A stretch of DNA of 64,000 nt from Pseudomonas putida. GTDB lineage: Bacteria > Pseudomonadota > Gammaproteobacteria > Pseudomonadales > Pseudomonadaceae. Below the pieces are notes generated by a model. The model searched no databases, was not told where the DNA came from, and saw only the letters and a program-made list of their open reading frames with translations. Positions 61,279 through 64,000 of this stretch are shown one piece after another. Both the position numbers and the translations under genes were made by a program. Numbering within the stretch: position 1 is the first letter of the stretch; each line of letters begins with the position of its first letter. The DNA is taken from contig NZ_JANHLK010000011.1 in assembly GCF_028682635.1 (NCBI RefSeq), forward strand, positions 1 through 64,000. The letters are read 5' to 3'.

Positions 61279-63702
61279 TCAGAAGTCCACAGTCGCCGAC
61301 AGCAAATAGGTCCGTGGCGTCGACAGCGTCAACCCCGGCTCGCTGTCATCCGAAGCCCCCGCCGAACTCCAGTAGCGCTTGTCCGCCACGTTCTCGATAT
61401 TGCCCCGCACGGTAATGGTCTTTTCATCAACCCTGAACGCATAACGCGCGCCCACGTCGAAACGCTCCCAGGAATCGATTTCTTTGTTATTGGACTGGTC
61501 CAGGTACTGCGAGCTGGAGTAGATGCCGCGACTGGTCAGGGTCAGGCCCTGGACGTTCGGCACGTCCCACTCGGCGCCCAGGTTGACGTTGTACTTCGGC
61601 GTGGCCGGCGCGCGGTTGCCGTCGAAGGTGCCATTGGTGGTGTCGTTCAACTCGCTGTCGATGTACATCACCCCACCGAGCAGCCGGAATCCGTCGAGCG
61701 GTTCGCCGAACACGCTCAGCTCCACACCATCGTTCTGCCGCTTGCCGTTGGGGCCGAAGACCCGTGTCGTGGCGTTGGTCTCGTAGGCCGGTTGCTTGAT
61801 CCGGAACACCGCAGCGGTGACCGCGAACGCACCGGCGTCGTACTTGGCGCCGACTTCTACCTGGCGGCTGATGAACGGCGGGAAGATCTCATCCTCGTTG
61901 ACCGAGGTGGACGGGGCGATCTTGCCCTGGCTCAGGCCTTCCATGTAGTTGGCGTACACAGATAATTTGTCGGTGGCCTTGAACAGGATGCCACCCGATG
62001 GCGAGAATTTTTCCTCGTCATAGGCGGTGTCGCCCTTGACGTCATCCGACCAGTCGTCCACCTGCACCCGCTGCCAGCGGCCGCCGAGGGTCAGCAGCAG
62101 CCGGTCATCGAAGAAGCCCAGGGTGTCGGACAAGGCCACGCTGCTGAAGCGGTTCTCGGTATAGACCTCTGGGTCGAAGCGCGTGGGCCGTTCGGGTGTC
62201 GGGGTTTCCACGGGGTCGTAAAGGTTGCTGGGGGCCGCAGCGTAACGGGCGCCGCCATTCTCGAAGTCCATGTAGAAATAGCTGGCCGCCAGGTTGACCT
62301 GATGGCTGACCGGGCCGGTATGAAACCAGTTGCGCACGCCGGCCGTGGCCGTGCGCACGTTTTCGTCGCGGGTGAAGTCCCGCGGCAGCACACTGAAATC
62401 ACCCGCATCGTTGGTGACCGCTACGGCATGCCTGAGAAAGTCATGGTTGCTTTTGCGCGCGCCCACACCGCCGTACAACAGCACTGAATCGCTGACATCG
62501 AATTCACCGTTCAGCGTGCCGAAAGTGTCCGTGGTGCGCGCCTGGCTCCAGGGCTGCGCATAGTTGTCGCGGACATCGTTGGCATTCGGCACCTTCGCGT
62601 TGACGCCAATCTGCACGCGCTCCTGGGGGGCATCGGTATTACGTTCGGTGTGGCCGATGTCGGTCGAGAGGCGCAGGCGGTCACCGCGAAAATCCAGGCC
62701 CAGCACCGCCATCTCGCGGTCGACGCTCTGGTGATCCCAGTCGGTGTCGCCAGACTGCTTCACGCCGTTGAAACGAATGCCGAACATGTCCTCCTCACCA
62801 AAGCGCCGGCCTACATCCACGGCACCGCCAAGCTGGTTGTTGGAGGCGTAACTGCCGGTGAACGAGGTGATCGGCTGGTCGGTCGCACGCTTTGGCACCA
62901 CGTTGATCCCGCCGCCCACGCTGCCCCGTGGCGAGATGCCGTTGACCAGCTGGCTGGGGCCCTTGAGGATGTCGACGCGGTCGGCCATCTCCATGTCGAT
63001 GGTATAGGTCGGCAGGACACCGTACAGACCGTTGTAGGAAACATCGCTGTTGAACAGGCTGAGTCCGCGAATGGTGAACTGCTCATAACGCCCTCCCGCC
63101 GGATTGGTCGCGCGTACCGAAGGATCGCTGGCCACCAGGTCGCCCAGGGTACGCGCCTGCAGGTTTTTCACCGCCTCGCTGGTGTAGGTGGTCATGCTGA
63201 ACGGCGTTTCCATGAAGTCTTGCGAGCCCAGCAAGCCTTGCGAACCACGGCGTGCAACCTGGCCACCGGCGTACACCGGGTCGACGGCATCACCCGCTGT
63301 CGCGTAAATGGAAGTGGCGCCCAGTTGCAGGCTGCTGCCCGATGGTTCGGGAATCAGGATGTACGCCTGCTCGCCCACCGGTTGCAGTTGCAGGCCGGAA
63401 TTCTGCAACAGGCGCACGAAGCCCTCCTCCACCCCATAGTTACCGGAAAGTCCCGCACTGCTGCGACCGCTGACCAGCGCCGGATCGACCGACAGGTTGA
63501 CCCCGGCCAGGCCGGCGAACCGGGTGAGCGCATCGCTCAGGCTGCCGGCCGGCACCTGATAACTGCGACGAGTGGCGTCTTCGGCCCAGGCATGGGTGAT
63601 GAAGATCGGGCTGGCACTCAGGCTCAACATCAGGCTCAGGCGCAACAACGGGCGCAGACCGGACGACGCCGGGCGTGGACGGCAAGACTTTACGGCGGGC
63701 AT
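61279..63702 (-). CDS. TonB-dependent siderophore receptor with STN signalling domain
   Basis: 807 residues. Signal peptide to about residue 40 (ends HAWA), STN domain about 45-115 (RRSYQVPAGSLSDALTRFAGLAGVNL...), plug from about 155, and a 22-strand barrel ending in AtypicalF-type TVDF. The STN domain marks it as a transducer that talks to a FecR partner. The ferric siderophore taken up is unknown. Divergence: none; fecR-like gene precedes it on the same strand. Confidence 0.93.
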   Translation of the reverse strand: MPAVKSCRPRPASSGLRPLLRLSLMLSLSASPIFITHAWAEDATRRSYQVPAGSLSDALTRFAGLAGVNLSVDPALVSGRSSAGLSGNYGVEEGFVRLLQNSGLQLQPVGEQAYILIPEPSGSSLQLGATSIYATAGDAVDPVYAGGQVARRGSQGLLGSQDFMETPFSMTTYTSEAVKNLQARTLGDLVASDPSVRATNPAGGRYEQFTIRGLSLFNSDVSYNGLYGVLPTYTIDMEMADRVDILKGPSQLVNGISPRGSVGGGINVVPKRATDQPITSFTGSYASNNQLGGAVDVGRRFGEEDMFGIRFNGVKQSGDTDWDHQSVDREMAVLGLDFRGDRLRLSTDIGHTERNTDAPQERVQIGVNAKVPNANDVRDNYAQPWSQARTTDTFGTLNGEFDVSDSVLLYGGVGARKSNHDFLRHAVAVTNDAGDFSVLPRDFTRDENVRTATAGVRNWFHTGPVSHQVNLAASYFYMDFENGGARYAAAPSNLYDPVETPTPERPTRFDPEVYTENRFSSVALSDTLGFFDDRLLLTLGGRWQRVQVDDWSDDVKGDTAYDEEKFSPSGGILFKATDKLSVYANYMEGLSQGKIAPSTSVNEDEIFPPFISRQVEVGAKYDAGAFAVTAAVFRIKQPAYETNATTRVFGPNGKRQNDGVELSVFGEPLDGFRLLGGVMYIDSELNDTTNGTFDGNRAPATPKYNVNLGAEWDVPNVQGLTLTSRGIYSSSQYLDQSNNKEIDSWERFDVGARYAFRVDEKTITVRGNIENVADKRYWSSAGASDDSEPGLTLSTPRTYLLSATVDF

Positions 63703-63768
63703 TGAAAAGGCTCTCTTGTGCGTTCAGTTGCCTTGAATGACAAGCGAGTCGAAAAAAGGGGACAGGCT

Positions 63769-64000
63769 TCACGCAACTTTTTTGCGCGGCGTCAGCGTTA
63801 CCCAATAGCGAGTACGCATTTCCACCTCCAGCGGCAGGCTGGCCGCGAGCAGCGCGAGGATGCGATCGGTGTCGTCCAGGCGGAAACTGCCGGTCACCCG
63901 CAGCGCTTCGAGTTCCGGCGCCCAACGCAGGACACCCGGTCGATAGCTGTCGAGTTCGCGCAGGAATTCCCCCAGTGGCTGGTTGCTGGCCATCAATACG
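63769..64000 (-). CDS. FecR-family anti-sigma factor, 3' end only
   Basis: Partial; the 5' part lies beyond the window edge. The visible C-terminal 77 or so residues (VLMASNQPLGEFLRELDSYRPGVLRWAPELEALRVTGSFRLDDTDRILALLAASLPLEVEMRTRYWVTLTPRKKVA) match the FecR C-terminal region that contacts the receptor STN domain. It is 66 bases upstream of the receptor gene; a FecI-type sigma gene is expected further upstream. Confidence 0.88.
   Translation of the reverse strand, partial: VLMASNQPLGEFLRELDSYRPGVLRWAPELEALRVTGSFRLDDTDRILALLAASLPLEVEMRTRYWVTLTPRKKVA

Overview
The window is a stretch of Pseudomonas chromosome, most like the P. fluorescens/P. putida group. The evidence is GC-rich and almost fully coding DNA, Pseudomonas-type gene blocks (ohrR-ohr, earP-efp, minCDE-rluA, oprI beside an L,D-transpeptidase, tesA-ABC-permease-greB, rhmD-rhmA-aldA), and many intergenic REP palindromes of the types common in this group. 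I see no rRNA, tRNA, CRISPR, prophage or transposase. About 64 genes are supported.

Layout. 0-10 kb: a RpiR-type regulator and a complete urate-to-glyoxylate pathway (uraH, puuE, uraD, alc, allA, puuD), followed by an NCS2 purine permease and two tandem Tsx/OmpK-type outer-membrane channels. 10-20 kb: patatin-like protein, lpxL, minCDE, rluA, a DxD glycosyltransferase-like gene, apeB, a 58-residue membrane protein and a large MscS-type channel. 20-30 kb: deaD, a crotonase, a spermidine-synthase-like protein, class II DAHP synthase, a YcaQ-type glycosylase, two DUF1127 genes, two LysR regulators and a TauE/SafE permease. 30-42 kb: ohrR-ohr, an exported esterase, earP-efp, a GreA/B-like factor, cysB, a universal stress protein, a 5'-nucleotidase, a ketopantoate-reductase-like protein, a thioredoxin-like protein divergent from a PilZ-like protein, class I DAHP synthase and a small acetyltransferase. 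42-50 kb: oprI, an L,D-transpeptidase, a tandem repeat block, tesA divergent from a YbbA/YbbP-type ABC system, and greB. 49.5-55 kb: a molybdenum hydroxylase operon (Mo subunit, 2Fe-2S subunit, tri-haem cytochrome c, XdhC-like maturation protein). 55-61 kb: a LysR regulator divergent from an L-rhamnonate-type sugar-acid operon (MFS, rhmD, rhmA, aldA). 61-64 kb: a TonB-dependent siderophore receptor and the 3' end of a FecR-type anti-sigma gene cut by the window edge.

Working together. The purine block can take urate from the outer membrane (candidate Tsx-like channels) through the NCS2 permease to glyoxylate and two urea. The rhamnonate operon would give pyruvate and L-lactate. The Mo hydroxylase should pass electrons to its cytochrome c. 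No wholly new system is evident. The most notable unexplained signals are the TTGT-N2-ACAA palindromes in the uraH-puuE divergent region, the copied 5' leader in front of the glycosyltransferase-like gene and apeB, the 72-bp tandem REP array after the L,D-transpeptidase, and the substrate-unknown Mo hydroxylase.
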